From the NCBI GenBank assembly GCA_020747015.1, contig JAGTJM010000003.1:372001-436000 (forward strand): a stretch of DNA of 64,000 nucleotides. The letters are read 5' to 3'. The stretch comes from Pyrenochaeta sp. MPI-SDFR-AT-0127. Taxonomy: Eukaryota > Ascomycota > Dothideomycetes > Pleosporales > Cucurbitariaceae. Below the pieces are notes generated by a model. That model was not told where the DNA came from, did not search any database, and was given only the letters and a program-made list of their open reading frames with translations. A program made the position numbers and the translations under genes. Numbering within the stretch: position 1 is the first letter of the stretch; every line of letters begins with the position of its first letter. Positions 32,970-45,055 of this stretch are shown in pieces.

Positions 32970-34280
32970 ATGTCTGAAACAGCGAAGCAAAATGCTCGGC
33001 ACGACCTTGACGATGTCAAACTCGGTAGATACCTACAACAGGCAATACCAGACCTAAAGTTGCCAGTGGTGTCTACGAAAATTGGCTATGGACAGAGCAA
33101 CCCGACATACTTTGTCGATGATGCGGGCAATACGCGGTACATATTGAGAAAGAAGCCGAGTGGCACCATCATCTCACCAGTTGCACATCAGGTGGATCGG
33201 GAGTATAAAGTGTTGAAAGCACTCGGCACAGTTGATGGCTTTCCCGTGCCAAAAGTATACTGTTTGTGTATGGATCCGGATATCATTGGGACAGCATTTT
33301 ATGTATGTTATCTTCCCAGTGCGGAGCACGTGCTCGCAGATTTTGCCATGCGACAATATACACTGCTGATACGAAACCAGGTCATGGAGTTTGTTAAAGG
33401 CCGCATAATTACCGACCCTAATCTCTCAACACTCCCCCCAACCGAACGCCGTCCTGCCTGGTTCTCTGTCATTTCTACTCTTGCATGGCTCCATTCCATC
33501 GACCCCGACTCCATTGGCCTCCAGGACTTTGGAAAGAAAACAGGATTCTACAACCGCCACTGCAATACCTTCTCCCGAATAGAGGTTCAGCAAGCGAAGG
33601 TCAAAGATGTCAAAACTGGTAAAGAACTTGGCCGTGCGCATCCTAACTTTGACGAGATTGTGGACTACATCCGTAAAAATGTGCCGAGCGATCGTACCAG
33701 CATTGTTCACGGAGACTATAAGTTTGATAATCTGATTCTGCACCCCACTGAACCGCGGGTCATTGCGATCCTAGACTGGGAGCTGAGCACGGTTGGGCAT
33801 CCGCTTATGGACGCAGTATATGCTGTAGGACCGTACTGGAACAGACCCATTCCATCAGGAACATCCGGTGGCCCGAAGGTAGAAGCAAGAGATGATCAGG
33901 GTGGAGAAGTGTATGATTTGGAGAATCAGGCGAAGAGTGGGATGCCGAGTATGGACGAGCTGTTGAATGAGTATGCAAAGATCACGGGATGGGATCCGAG
34001 GCAGGATCAATGGGAAATTGCGAAAGTTTTTCACTTGATGAGAGTAAGTCTCAATCTACTCAGTAGTCAATACTGTACACATGGAAATGGGTTATGAGAG
34101 GTACTGACACATTTACAGGGGAGCACAATCAGCCATGGTATCCAGGCAAGAACAATCAGTGGCCAAGCTAGCAGCGAATTTTCGCACTTATACTTCGAAA
34201 AAACGAAGCAAGGCTTGGACGCCGCATTGAAAATGGTAAGGTCAATGAAAGAGAAAGAATCTCCGAGAAGTAGCCTGTGA
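32970..34280 (+). CDS. Aminoglycoside-phosphotransferase-fold kinase, ACAD10/11 N-domain type
   Basis: Predicted small-molecule kinase of the APH fold, closest to the kinase part of ACAD10/ACAD11, which in animals is fused to an acyl-CoA dehydrogenase and phosphorylates 4-hydroxyacids (family knowledge). Three exons: 32970-33302, 33381-34043 and 34119-34280, with introns of 78 and 75 nt, giving 385 aa. Blocks: IGYGQSNPTYFV (nucleotide-binding loop), YILRKKPSG (the Lys), HQVDREYKVLKAL, GTAFYVMEFVKGRI rebuilt over intron 1, SIVHGDYKFDNLILHP (catalytic loop HGDYKxDN), IAILDWELSTVGHPLMD (metal-binding DWE). No dehydrogenase domain follows, so it is a stand-alone kinase. The C-terminus RSSL might be a weak peroxisomal PTS1 (SSL), speculative. 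Intron 1 is in frame without a stop. Confidence 0.9.
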
Positions 34281-35507
34281 GATGCTACGCTATAGAAAAG
34301 AGCGTGGGGTGGAAATAAATCTCCGTATGCAGTTCAAGAGTTTTGCATTCCTGGTCAAAGTTTCCACCATGGTAGAGTCAAACCGTTAAACCCTGCAGCT
34401 CGCTGCTTTGTCCATCTAGACGCTTGTGCATCGAATGTTCATCATGCCATCACCCCGGTTAGTCTCATGTGTCATGAACCTTGACGCAATGCTTGTAGAG
34501 ATCAAAATGAGAGTTCGCTCCAAACCGAGTGCCCGGAGACATATAATGCGATTATATTAACCCTATATATAGATATCTGTACCATATTGCTCAGCGCCAT
34601 AGGCTGGCTCGCCCTCCAACCACGAATTTAGATCCGAAACGATGAGATATAAGGAGCAATGTACCTCCACTGTTAGCATGATGCATTATTGACTCCTTTA
34701 TGGTCCTCAAACAGTGCCTGGCAGGAAGCACTCTAGCATACTGGTATTGTGCAGAGGGGGTGTATTTGTCAAGCGCAGAGTCGACGATGGACTCTATGAA
34801 TCCAGATGGCATGCGATCCCTAATTTTAGAAGCACTATCATCGAAGCAGTGTTATCGGTACTCACAGATCTCTGGTTGTTCGAGCGGTGATGGTTCTAAT
34901 TTAAGCCAAGTTCATGCCAGTGGCAGGATGTGTCTCCGTCAATTCAGCAAGTCGAGCAATACGATACTCTTAATATCCTAACATTTGTAATAGTGAGGTT
35001 CTGGGAAGATCTACATTGTAGGCGGACGTGCCAAAGCTCTGTCAACTTTCACGCCAGGCGTAGATTGACGTCTTTCAGAAAAAGCTTTTGCCTGGATTGC
35101 AAAGGGCTTTGACTATTGAGAGATACCTCAGAAAACATAAATCCGCAGATATATGATGACAAACTGCACTTATCAATACGACCAAGATACTGTGAGTGCG
35201 TCATTCATACAAAAGAACTAGAAAACCTGCGAATTGAAAGGGTCTAAACCTTGAGTATAGAAATAGAATTACACTATAGACAGAGTACACTCTGTATTGG
35301 ACCTCGCTACTTGTGATTTTGAAGGGCCGAAGAAAGCTCTGTAAGCTCACGGACAACTACCGCGTAGTCGAGTCGAAGGAAAAGAAGCACCCAGGTATAC
35401 CGACGCCCTCTCCATGCCCATGAAACGCCCGCTTCTCATTTTGCAAACTTCCAGAATCGTGCACCATGCGCCACTAAGAACCTCAACCTCAAGTCGTCAA
35501 ACACGTT
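34281..35507. other. 1.2-kb AT-rich intergenic region
   Basis: Lies between convergent genes. No gene or strong motif recognised. Confidence 0.45.
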
Positions 35508-36466
35508 CTAAGAGAACTTCCACCGATTACCACAGTTCATGCACTCGCAGAATGTCGTCATCGGTTCATCGGCAGATCTCGTCTGCGCCTGGCTGTACGA
35601 CACCATCTTCTGCTTGCATTTTCCGCACTGAAACTCCGTTGAGATGGCCTTCTCAACTTGGGCAACCATGGCCTGATTCATGTTCTCCTTCTCTAGCTTC
35701 TCATCCTCGGCACGTCGCGCGTCCGACTTCATTTCGTCATGTGTCATGACGACGAACTTCTTGGCTGGAACTTCGCCAGATAGAACACGCTTGCGCAGTT
35801 GAGGGTTGGACTTGTTTTTCAAGTTCTGGAAGAGAGAGCGCATCTTTGTTTTGTAGGCTTCATTCACGCTACCAGCGTTGGAGTAGGCGGCGGCTTCGAC
35901 TTGCTTCGCTACGATGAGAATCTCGTCGGGAACTGGCTGAGTTAGCCGAGGATGTCAAATTTTCAAAGCATTCACTTACGCGCTTCACTCATGAAAGCCA
36001 AGCCGTCATACATCAGCCTTACGCAACTGTCTCGTGCCTCGCTCCCAGTAACCTGATATTTAACTTTATCCGTTTTATGGTTGCGCTTGTCTGCAGGCAC
36101 ATCGTGCTTCTTCTTGGCCTGAGAAGGAGCCGGAGATGCGGTGCCTGATGGCGGTGGAGCCGGTGATGCGCTGCCATTTGCTGCTGCGACCTTCGCCGGA
36201 GCACCTTTCTTCGAGACCTTCTTAACCTCATCTCTCCATTTCGAAACCAGCTCTGTAGCGAGCCGTTGTACAGCAGGGTCTTTATGGGTGCGGAGGCGAT
36301 TGATAGTGACACCGATCCTGGTTTGTCGCAACAGATCCTCAGTCGCGTGAACACCAGTTTTGAGGTCGTTAAGGAGCTTCAAAAGAGAAGCACTGGGTTC
36401 ATTCTCTTGGATGGCCTTGCCGATCGCTTTACCACGAAGCTCAATCTCTTTGGCATCCATAGCCAT
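35508..36466 (-). CDS. Transcription elongation factor TFIIS
   Basis: Elongation factor that stimulates transcript cleavage by backtracked RNA polymerase II (family knowledge). Two exons, 36466-35980 and 35932-35508, with a 47-nt intron; 303 aa, the usual size. Domain I (LW/TFIIS-N) holds LLKLLNDLKTGVHATEDLLR and QTRIGVTINRLRTHKDPAVQ. A Pro/Ala/Ser linker follows. Domain II carries RDSCVRLMYDGLAFMSEA, joined to LPDEILIVAKQVEAAAYS, and MRSLFQNLKNKSNPQLRKRV. The C-terminal zinc ribbon is FQCGKCKQKM...TTFCECMNCGNRWKFS, with the catalytic RSADEP acidic pair between. The acceptor region reads CAGCCAG; only the second AG keeps frame. The start could also be the ATG two codons later (36460). Confidence 0.96.
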
Positions 36467-36814
36467 GACGGAAGTGGGGAGCTCGGCGCGGGGCGGTTGG
36501 TCGCGTGAGATGGTCGAGAGGTATAGGAAGGACTCTGGTGAGAGCAGGCGACGACGACAAGCTTGCAGTCGCTGGGACTTGTGATGTGGCTGGCAAGTGC
36601 TTGTTGATAGCTTCCCGACCGTGACAACGAAGTCGTGGTTTGCTTGAGGGCCAGAGCGCGCCAAGAAACACTAGCCTCCGCGTTCACTGGCACCTTCCAT
36701 GCCGAACGTTGAAGAAACCACAAACGTCCAGCCTTGAGCAACCGCAGGATTGAAACGTTTTCATCGTATCATACCGATACCAAACCTACAACCAAGCGCC
36801 TAAAATTCAACACA
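36467..36814. promoter_or_regulatory. Divergent promoter region, TFIIS / EAF6
   Basis: 348 bp between head-to-head start codons; must contain both promoters. No named element identified. Confidence 0.5.
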
Positions 36815-37495
36815 ATGGCCGAGAATGCGCCTCCAGGAAGCGCAAACAACGCAGGCGCTGATGGCTCACGCGGCATGCCCTACTACGAGCGACTTCGACG
36901 CGACCTGCGCGAATCACTTAACAAGAAGCGGCTTATAGACAACAATCTTGTGGGTGCAACGAAGAATGACACGTCTGGGATCATGCACTTATCTCTGAGT
37001 GTAGCTACAACTCGAAGAGAACATCCTGCGCGTTGAGACGCAATACCTAGAAGAGACGAGCGCTGGGAACATCATAAAAGGCTTCGACAACTACATCAAG
37101 GGCGCAGCAAGTACCACAACCACCGGCGGAGCCGGCACTGCGACGCGACGCAAGGCCCCGATCAGTGATGTGGACAGAATATTCAGCCGGAGCTCGAACG
37201 GCTTCTTGAGGGTACGTGAATTGGACTAGCGATATTGTCCTTTACCCATTGAGAGGTCGATATGGGGCATACACTGATTTTGTACTTGTAGGAAGCGTCG
37301 ACACCCGCATCTATCCAGACTACACCTTCGCACGCAGCTACGCCAACGTCATCTTTTCCTACGCGGGAATCAAGTCAGCCTACGGCAAACGGTACCAAGA
37401 AGGCAGGTGGAGGAAGCAAGAAAAAGATTATAGATGACGAGGACGAAGACAGTAGCAAAGTTAAGCGACAGAAGATCTCGTATGGGAGAGAGTGA
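36815..37495 (+). CDS. EAF6: NuA4 histone acetyltransferase subunit Eaf6
   Basis: Small shared subunit of the NuA4 (and NuA3-type) histone acetyltransferase complexes in the nucleus (family knowledge). Three exons: 36815-36949, 37005-37211 and 37292-37495, with introns of 55 and 80 nt, giving 181 aa. The conserved N-terminal coiled-coil includes MPYYERLRRDLRESLNKKR and, after intron 1, LQLEENILRVETQYLEET, then GNIIKGFDNYIKGA. The segment TRRKAPISDVDRIFSRSS is the second family block. The C-terminus is Thr/Ser/Pro-rich and ends in a Lys-rich, acidic, NLS-like tail (KKAGGGSKKKIIDDEDEDSS, then KVKRQK). Codon phase is 0 at both junctions. Confidence 0.92.
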
Positions 37496-40236
37496 GGACC
37501 CGATTCAGGCCTCCGATATCGTTATGAGAAGGCGATACACCAGACACCGAAATTACAGGACATGTCAAGAAAAGCGCGCAAGAGAAGACTCTTGCGATTG
37601 CGCGTCTTGTGGAGCATGAAGACGGAGCGACCGACGGCCGGTGGAACAGATTAGGAAGGCTCGGAACAGTGGTTAGATGACCGTTGCGCGTGGTCACTGG
37701 ATTCATTGACTGATTGGTGGCCCCCATGCGAGGTGTTGAAACCGCTGGTGGATTGGACATGCGTCGCGGGGTATCATGACTGCGTCGAAGTGTATCTCGA
37801 TATAGGGACCCACCACTGCAGCATCTCCCGCGGTTGTGCGACTATGCTTCCGCTGGTGGAGATTAGGATGTTGACTCTTGCTCCCTTCCAGTGGTTGAGA
37901 GGAGCGGTGGAGCGCTCTTGGCGGCCACTCCGTGCAGCAGGATTCCTGCCGCTGAGCTGTGAGTGGCAGTCTTGTTGAGCAAAGCGGATTCATGCCGCTG
38001 GTGGCTTGCATGGCGGAACGGTGCTACATCGGCCCTTTGGGAGTTGGTTGTTCGTGTTTCTGAGGCTTTGTGTGTAATCAGGAGATAAGCGTGCCCAGCT
38101 AAGACGAGCCAAAAAAATGTACCACGTCGTTGAGTGCAATATGGATATAGAAGGCTCCCCGCATTTTCGTGGACGCAACAGCCACACGGCATAGTGGCAG
38201 CCGCACTATATCACATTAAGCACGCAAGTCATGTAGACACTTTATCCTTGCCATTAACCGCTGCAAGACCCTTTTCTTGCATCGAGTATTAATGCGTGCA
38301 ATATTTCTGGCTTGTTTTCCAGAAGGTGCAAAGACCCGGTGGGAGGGCGGGCGCGAGATTGAGTGCTTCGTTAAACATGAGACGGTGGCTTGCACAAAAA
38401 CGCGGGGGGCTGTGCATAGTGGTCCCCGTATGCGAAGCCAGTGAGAGTGTGAGGTGGTAGTAATAGAGGGTGGTGGCGGCGGGTGGTGGGCAGGAGACAA
38501 ACTTCGCATCCCAGGATTTCTTAGTATGCGAAAGCATAAAACCACCCCCCAACCACAAGCAATTTAGCAACAAAACGCCTCCGGCTCGCTACCGGATGCT
38601 CCAACAAGCAAGATCATTGGGCTTGGACGCAATTGCACCGTTGCTTCGCAGGACGCCTCAAATGCAACGCTGCCTCACAGCATGGGGGCTTTGTCACGAA
38701 CGGTTTCGAGGACCGAAATAGAGAGAAGCCAAAGCGGTGGTGGCAAGTCTTGCACCCCTCCGCTATGGCTTCACTTGCACGAACCTGAGTGGCTGGCGGG
38801 TGGAAGTTTGGGTTTTGCCCTTTGCTTACCTTTTTTTTTTTTTTTCGCGCCCGGCTGTGTGCCTCGTCATGCCCGTGACCGCGGCTCAGCCCTGTGTTTC
38901 GAAATGCTGTGAGTCGTCGCGGCCCCCAGGATGATCTTGTGCAAAACGAGACATACAACGGTCAGGCACACTCCGATCTGATCTCACGTCTGGTTCGGTC
39001 CGAATGGACCCACACCTTACGCCGGCATATCAAAGTCAAACACCATGTGAAAGACAAACCGCAACCGACTCGACATTGCGATAGAATGAAAGAAGCCCTC
39101 CCACCCATGTCAGCACCCTCGCGTAAAAAAAGCCCTCTGACATCGTCGTGACGGCTGAGAAAAGCAGCGCGTCGTGCCTCGTACCCTTCTCCGAAATAGG
39201 CGACAGGGTCCGGGAAGAGGCCAGCACAGCAATGATAACATTGAGGCGGCCCAAGGTGCACCGGCAGGTATCCCACTCGCTGACAGTTGGAGGCAGTGGG
39301 ACCGTAGTGGAGGTTGCATTTTCAGGGTCCAGCGGCGCTAGCAGGGGTTCAACGCTTGACGACGTATGCCAAGCAGATAGGCCTGTCATACGCCCACCGT
39401 TCGGGGGGCGCCAGTGATGGCATTGCGGAGACTGCTATGTCTTTCGTTGCGCTGGTAAAACCGGCGGCAGGATCAAATGACGATAGATTCCGAGCATTGC
39501 TATCGAGTCATTGGGATGTCGCTGTCGTCACTTGTGTCAGGCATGGAGGCGAAGGCAAAAAAGCACGTTTGGAAGTTGTTGATAACAGGGGTCTATGATT
39601 TTGCGGCATTCCTCGCATATCCCAGAAGGAATGCCTCTGCGTCATTTTGCTCGCTGCCACTCGTCTGCAACGAGGGAAGCCACCCTAGCTCTCGTGCTGG
39701 GGCGATAGCCTCCGAATTATTGTACAAACGTCATGCAAGCCACCACGATGCCATCTCCGTCGGTAGTTGCTAAAAGAGTGTCTAAAACATTAAAGGGTAT
39801 AGCGAATGGTGATGTTCCATGACGACATTGGGTCGAAGCCCATGACGAACAGAGAAGGTTGGCAGTAATTAAAAAAGATAGGCAGTACAAAACAGGTGCC
39901 AGAACCAGTATAGTGCGTGATAATACAGAGTAATCGAGGAAACGGTCGCTCGTAAAGGGGTACTCGCGAGGAAATGAAACGCCAGAACGCCATGACGGCC
40001 CTCAGATGGTGGAAAGGGCCGGGTATCAAAATTCCAAAACCGTAGTGCAGCGATGGGTAGAAGAAGAATCATCGCATATTGTCGTCAAAAAGGCCCGCTG
40101 TCTAATATCTGAACCAAAGCCGGGATGGTGGATAACTCAAAATACAGATGGTGGATGTGGAAGCAATGCGATGTAGTCCGAGGAAGGTAGATGCTCCATG
40201 GGACCAACATGTTGATCTTTTTCAAGGATCGGCGGT
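37496..40236. other. 2.7-kb gene-free region
   Basis: Lies between convergent EAF6 and the FlbC-like gene. It contains a 15-bp poly(T) tract at 38831-38845 and purine/pyrimidine-rich patches. Open frames overlap on several strands and have no recognisable domains. No gene supported. Confidence 0.4.
38831..38845. repeat. Poly(T)15 tract
   Basis: Fifteen consecutive T residues followed by CGCGCCC; simple homopolymer. Confidence 0.9.
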
Positions 40237-41428
40237 TCAAGCATCATCCGGGGATGGGGCATCCATGGTACCATCATTCTTATGTACTTTGCGGTGCCTC
40301 CTCAGATTAGAAACAACCGAAAAGTGACGGCCACAACCATCGACCTCGCAGGCAAATGCTGTTGTAAAATTAGCCATGAAAAAAAAGCCGTCAGACGTGA
40401 TTTCGTTTCTACTTACGCTTCTCTCCGGTATGGCTGTACATATGTGTTTGCAATGAGCTTGGGCGAGTAAAACGCTTGTCGCAAATCTTGCACTTGTGCT
40501 TCTTTTGAGAACTCGAAGAGACCTTTGAGCTAAACTGGCTCATCATCGACTGGGGCGCGGGAGGCATGCTTGCGCCAAGGAGAGCACTGGGTCGCGGCAG
40601 CGTGCGGGAGTTGGTAAGGTCGACCGACTCGGAAGCAGAGCTGTAGTCGGTCACAGAGCCCTCACCACCGTAGTAGCCGTTGTGGCCGTAGCTGGCTGAC
40701 GAGATGGACGAATGTGCTGAATGTGTCGACGGGAAGCCGTATGAATCGGTCGAGCTGCGGCTGGTGCCCTGGGAACCGTAAATGTTCCTCGGGGTGATGT
40801 CTGACTGGCTCAGGGAGACCATGCCGCGGCTAGCGTCAAGAGCATCGCTGAAGCTGTTGCGCGGTTGTTGGGTATTCATTCTGCTAAAGTCAACAAGTGA
40901 ACTTTGGCGTTGTCGCTGGCAATCCACGGATTCGTAGAACGCTATTGAGGGAACTGACGGGTGTGAAGAGCGACGGGAAGCGTCTTGTTGGTATGTGTAT
41001 GGGCTTCTTTCAGAGGTACCATATTCCACCTGAGAGTAAGGAGCCGAAGTGGGTGCATACGTTTGGTTGTTTGGAGAGGCAGATGTAGCGTAACCGCCAG
41101 TGTAACCCCGCGACAGGAGATCTTGGGAGGTATCAAGTAAGTTTTCTGTCGTGAAGCTGCCATCCGGGAGAGTAATACCTTGACCCATAGGAGGGGCTGT
41201 CACTGCAAGGCCATGGTAAGGAATGGCGATGCTGGTGGGGCGCTGGCTCGCGTGCTCTAGCCCGGCCGACACATTGGGTGCGACTGAGGTCGAGTACAAT
41301 TGCTGCTGCGAGGTTCCGGCCGAGACCCATGGGTTGGTAAAGTGCGGTGGTGGTGCTGGGTAGCGCATGTGGTCGTAGCCCAGGCCGGTAAGCTGGGACT
41401 GTTGGCGATTGTCGACTGCCATTGCCAT
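40237..41428 (-). CDS. flbC: C2H2 zinc-finger transcription factor, FlbC-like conidiation regulator
   Basis: Sequence-specific transcription factor; the Aspergillus FlbC protein activates brlA and asexual development (family knowledge; the role in this organism is inferred). Two exons, 41428-40417 and 40358-40237, with a 58-nt intron that splits the linker between the two zinc fingers; 377 aa, near FlbC size. The first ~300 residues are Ser/Tyr/Gln-rich and unstructured. The C-terminus carries two adjacent C2H2 fingers: CKICDKRFTRPSSLQTHMYS-H with linker TGEKPFA, then CEVDGCGRHFSVVSNLRRHR-KVH. The splice rebuilds TGEKPFAC exactly. A 16-residue tail (KNDGTMDAPSPDDA) follows. An upstream in-frame ORF extends to 41503 without being needed. 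The name is from the finger sequences and two-finger C-terminal layout. Confidence 0.85.
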
Positions 41429-43753
41429 TGCGATAACAAAGCGGAGGTGAAGAGGGACACTGGGTTCAGAGACGACGATGGAGGAGGAGGTGCAGGTGGA
41501 CAAAGAAGAGTGCTACAAGACAACACTCTCTGGTCGTAGATCCAAAGGATGAAACAAGATAGTTCGAGGGTCGAAAACGTGGAGACAGTCGATCACAGAT
41601 ACTCAGGTGGTGGGATCTGCGAGCTTTTGAACTTCAGTCTGACACTGGGGAGACCTGTCGTGGTAGTAGTCTGGTTCGAGTAATGATAATCCCCTGGGTA
41701 TGCCGATCAGTTGACCTGTCCTGGGCAAGAGCCGTGGCAATGGACCAGCGAAATTGGGAGTAGGGCGGTGCGGACACCAGTGACGAAGAGGCAGGCGCTC
41801 GAGCGTTTCAAGTGCAACACAGCGTCGTGTGGAGAAGCGTACTGCCCAGCGGGTGTGCAGGGGGCAGTTGGTGCAAGCTGGGTTGCGTGTCGCGGTGGTG
41901 AAATGTCGGCAAACGTTATTCGCTAGAGCAACAGGCAGGCCAGCGACAAACAAAGTAAGGATGTGAGGGCAAACGAGGATGAATAGAGTATGGATAGTCT
42001 TTTGGTGGGTATTTTGGCAAAAGAACGGGATGGATTGGGATGAGTTTAGAGGTTGGTGAGTGGTGATCAGTGGGCGTCAATTGGGGAGGGCTGATTGTTA
42101 AATTCCGCTGTTTTGGAGGGTTTACGTCTTTTGGGTTCACAACACACCTTCATCATAGGCTGGCAAGCCAAGCACAGGAAGCAAGCAGGTTGGCTCAAGG
42201 ACCCCGGGCGCACTACGTCGGTGCAAGGTGCAGGGCCTTGACGCCACTAGCACAGTGCGTTCAAGGCTGCTTTTAGGCGTGTGGGGAGCAGCAGTCAGTT
42301 GGCCGCCGGCCGCGCTGTATCCGCGCCATTTGCTCAGTGGCCTCAACAGCGCTCAGCGGCCAGCAGCCAACGACACAAGCGCAGCCTCTACCGCTGTTTT
42401 GACTGCGCTATCGCCGGCAGCTCTGGCACCCGTAAAGAGGCCGACGGTGTGCACAGGCAGGCCGTGGCCGCTAGCATCAAACCTCATCATCACAGCGCCG
42501 CGCGCGAATCAGCAGGCAGTGGGCGCGGAAGGGCTTTTTTTGCCTTTTGTTTTGGCGCGCAGCCACCCAGGCCAGGGTCATCAAGGGGCATTGAAGCAGC
42601 CTAGCTGATTCACTCACAATTGCATGCTGCCGCTTTGGTCGATGCGCGCTAGCCGGATGCGCTGCAGTCTGTGAAATGCTCCGCAGGCTTTGCTGACGGG
42701 TGCGGCGGCCCTATGTGTGCTGCCTGTCCTCATCTTGACGATCAGACCGATCTCCCCCTAAACGTTGCTTCTCCTGGCGTTGCCATGGCCCATGCCGGCA
42801 ACGGCCACACAGCAGCGCCGACCTGGCAGGCGCTGTTTGGCCGTGGTGGTTTCGGACGTGGTCGTGTCGGAAACTGCCCGGAGACTTTGGCCGAAGACAG
42901 TGGCCTGGCGGTATTCGGACCGCGGTAACCATCTCCACGTCGTTGCGTAAACACGACCTCTGAAGCTCAACGACTGCCCCTCCGTCGGCTCTAGCGCAGA
43001 CTCTGCCGTTGCTTCTCTCCTCTGACTCTCTCCGTCCACCGCGGGTCCTTGGACGGGCGCCCAAAAGGAAATTAGCCTCCCCTGAGGCAGCGCCCGTGCG
43101 TGACGACTAAGCACTGGTCAAGCGTTTGATCGCCGTCCATGTTCCTTCTGGAGGATTGCACGGAGCTTAACCATAGGGCGGGTCACGAGCTGAGCGAACA
43201 GCTCAATTACGGGACATGCCATTTTCCAATTCGCACACCGTCGACCCAATGGGGGACTGCTCGAGTCGCTGTACCTGCTTCGAACAGCATTCCGTGCTCG
43301 AGCGGACCGAGTCGTCGAGGGCTATGCTTGGCTCCTGTCGAGCTCGAGCAAAAAAGCGTCATGTGTAGCAGGGCTGAGTCAGGCCAGTTACACGCTGTAT
43401 TCCCGCCAATCGTGGCGCCTGCACGGCCCCGAGGACAGGCAATAGGTCGACTTGCGACAAAGTGCTCGTTGCCCGATGCTGGTATCATCTGCCTGTCATT
43501 GACGCCAAACGGGGCCTAACAGGTGCAAGGAATGACGATGGGAGCCAAGCCCAAGTGCTGTATCCGCCGCTGACACGAGTCTGCTGCTAGGAGAAAGTGA
43601 GGAATGTGTGAACCGTCCTGGCTGGCATGTCGTCATTCTTGTCAGCTAGTGTGTGCACGGACGCAGCGAGGGGCGCTCTGATTGGCAACCGTTTGGCCGG
43701 TACCTTGAACTAGGAAAGCATGCAAGATGAGGTAGAAGCGGTCAAGGGCATTT

Positions 43754-43784
43754 GGAGGGAGAGGGAGGGGGGGGTGGTGGGTGG
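43754..43784 (+). other. G-quadruplex-capable tract
   Basis: Four or more runs of three or more G separated by one to four bases on the plus strand, including a run of eight G. Confidence 0.55.
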
Positions 43785-44441
43785 TGAGCAAGGGAAAGGG
43801 TGGATGGGCGAATTGGCACCCGAGCCCATTGCTCCGTAGCCCGCCGCACACTCAAACGCCGGCAAAAGCCTGCAATCGTCTTCTTATCAGAGCCAGCAAG
43901 CACGCAAGCAAGAAAAAAACATTGGTTGTGCGTTGACGCTTTGCATCGTGGCTTGAGGGAACCAATATCTCCTTTAGTCGCAATCCGAGGTGGCAAGCCA
44001 TCCGTGGAGAAAAATAAAATAAAAAATAACACAGCGTGCATGTCGCAGTGCATGGCTTCGATGGCGGCGACGTGTGAGTGGCCAGGTTTGGGGGACAGAA
44101 GGGCCGCCTTGCATGCAAAATGGCTCGGACTTGGTGTTCCCCTCCACCCCCCCCTCAACCCCTCCGCGAGGCGCCTCTCATCATGCAGGGAAGACGTGGT
44201 TGGAGGAACGCCATCCCGCTCAACCTCAGGCTTGTGCTAGTGGTGGGCGCAGCCAAGTGGGTGCTGCGACAGAGCCACTCAGTTCAAGTGACTTTGCCAG
44301 CAGGGTCAGGGTAGGCCGCCCCCATGTACTCAAAGTCGGCGAAGGTGGTACACCATGGTGATATTCTGCTGCAGCTAACGGCATGTGGCCTGGACGATAG
44401 GGCTGCGGGTCGGATAGTGCCATTGTAGGAAGCCGCAAATG

Positions 44442-44468
44442 CCCACCCCCCCCTTCCCCTCCCCGCCC
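44442..44468 (-). other. G-quadruplex-capable tract (C-rich on plus strand)
   Basis: On the plus strand the runs are CCC, C8, CCCC, CCCC and CCC separated by one or two bases. The minus strand, the FlbC-like sense strand, therefore carries the G-runs. Confidence 0.6.
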
Positions 44469-45034
44469 AGCCCATGGGAGAGAGAAGCGAAGGGAAAAAC
44501 GACGCAACCTCCCCTGCACACGCCTCGAAAGCATGCTTCCGCGGCTCGGATTGTTTTTGGCCACTCTACTTGTTTGCTCACTCACACTGCGGCATCTGCC
44601 AGGATCTGTCAGGCTCGGCATTTGCACAGTGGACCCTGCATCACCAGGCCTGCCTGATCATCAAAAAGTTTAGCCGTTGCGCTTTTCACTCCCTTTGCCG
44701 TGGTTGGCCTAGCGCTCAGAGCACCCAATGGGCTTTGGCGGACCCAGTGTATTTCCGCTGTTGCGGGCACTCTGCAACACACTGCTGCACCGCAGTCGGG
44801 GATCTAATGTGGAGAAAAGAACAGGAGCCCTCCAATATCCTCATCTTCTCTCTGGTGCCTCGTCAGTTGATCATCAACGGCATTTCTTCAAGAGGAAACG
44901 TGAAATCGACGCCAACCAGACGCGCGGCTCTGCACGATCGATACGCAGTGTTTGATGTTCAGGGACCACCATGGTCCACATGCTCTGTAGTCGACGCTTT
45001 GTAGGGCATCCTACCAGAGCTCACTTTTATTTCC

Positions 45035-45055
45035 GGGGGGGAAGGGAGGGGGAGG
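45035..45055 (+). other. G-quadruplex-capable tract
   Basis: G7, GGG and G5 runs separated by one or two bases; can be divided into four G3 blocks. Confidence 0.5.

Noticed and set aside
15875..34280. Secondary-metabolite cluster (MFS, permease, flavoprotein, kinase)
   Set aside because: No PKS, NRPS, terpene synthase or pathway regulator is present; genes are interspersed with housekeeping genes such as NDUFB10, palC and a tRNA.
37496..40236. Protein gene in the gap downstream of EAF6
   Set aside because: All frames are short, overlap and lack domains; the poly(T) tract and purine patches look non-coding.
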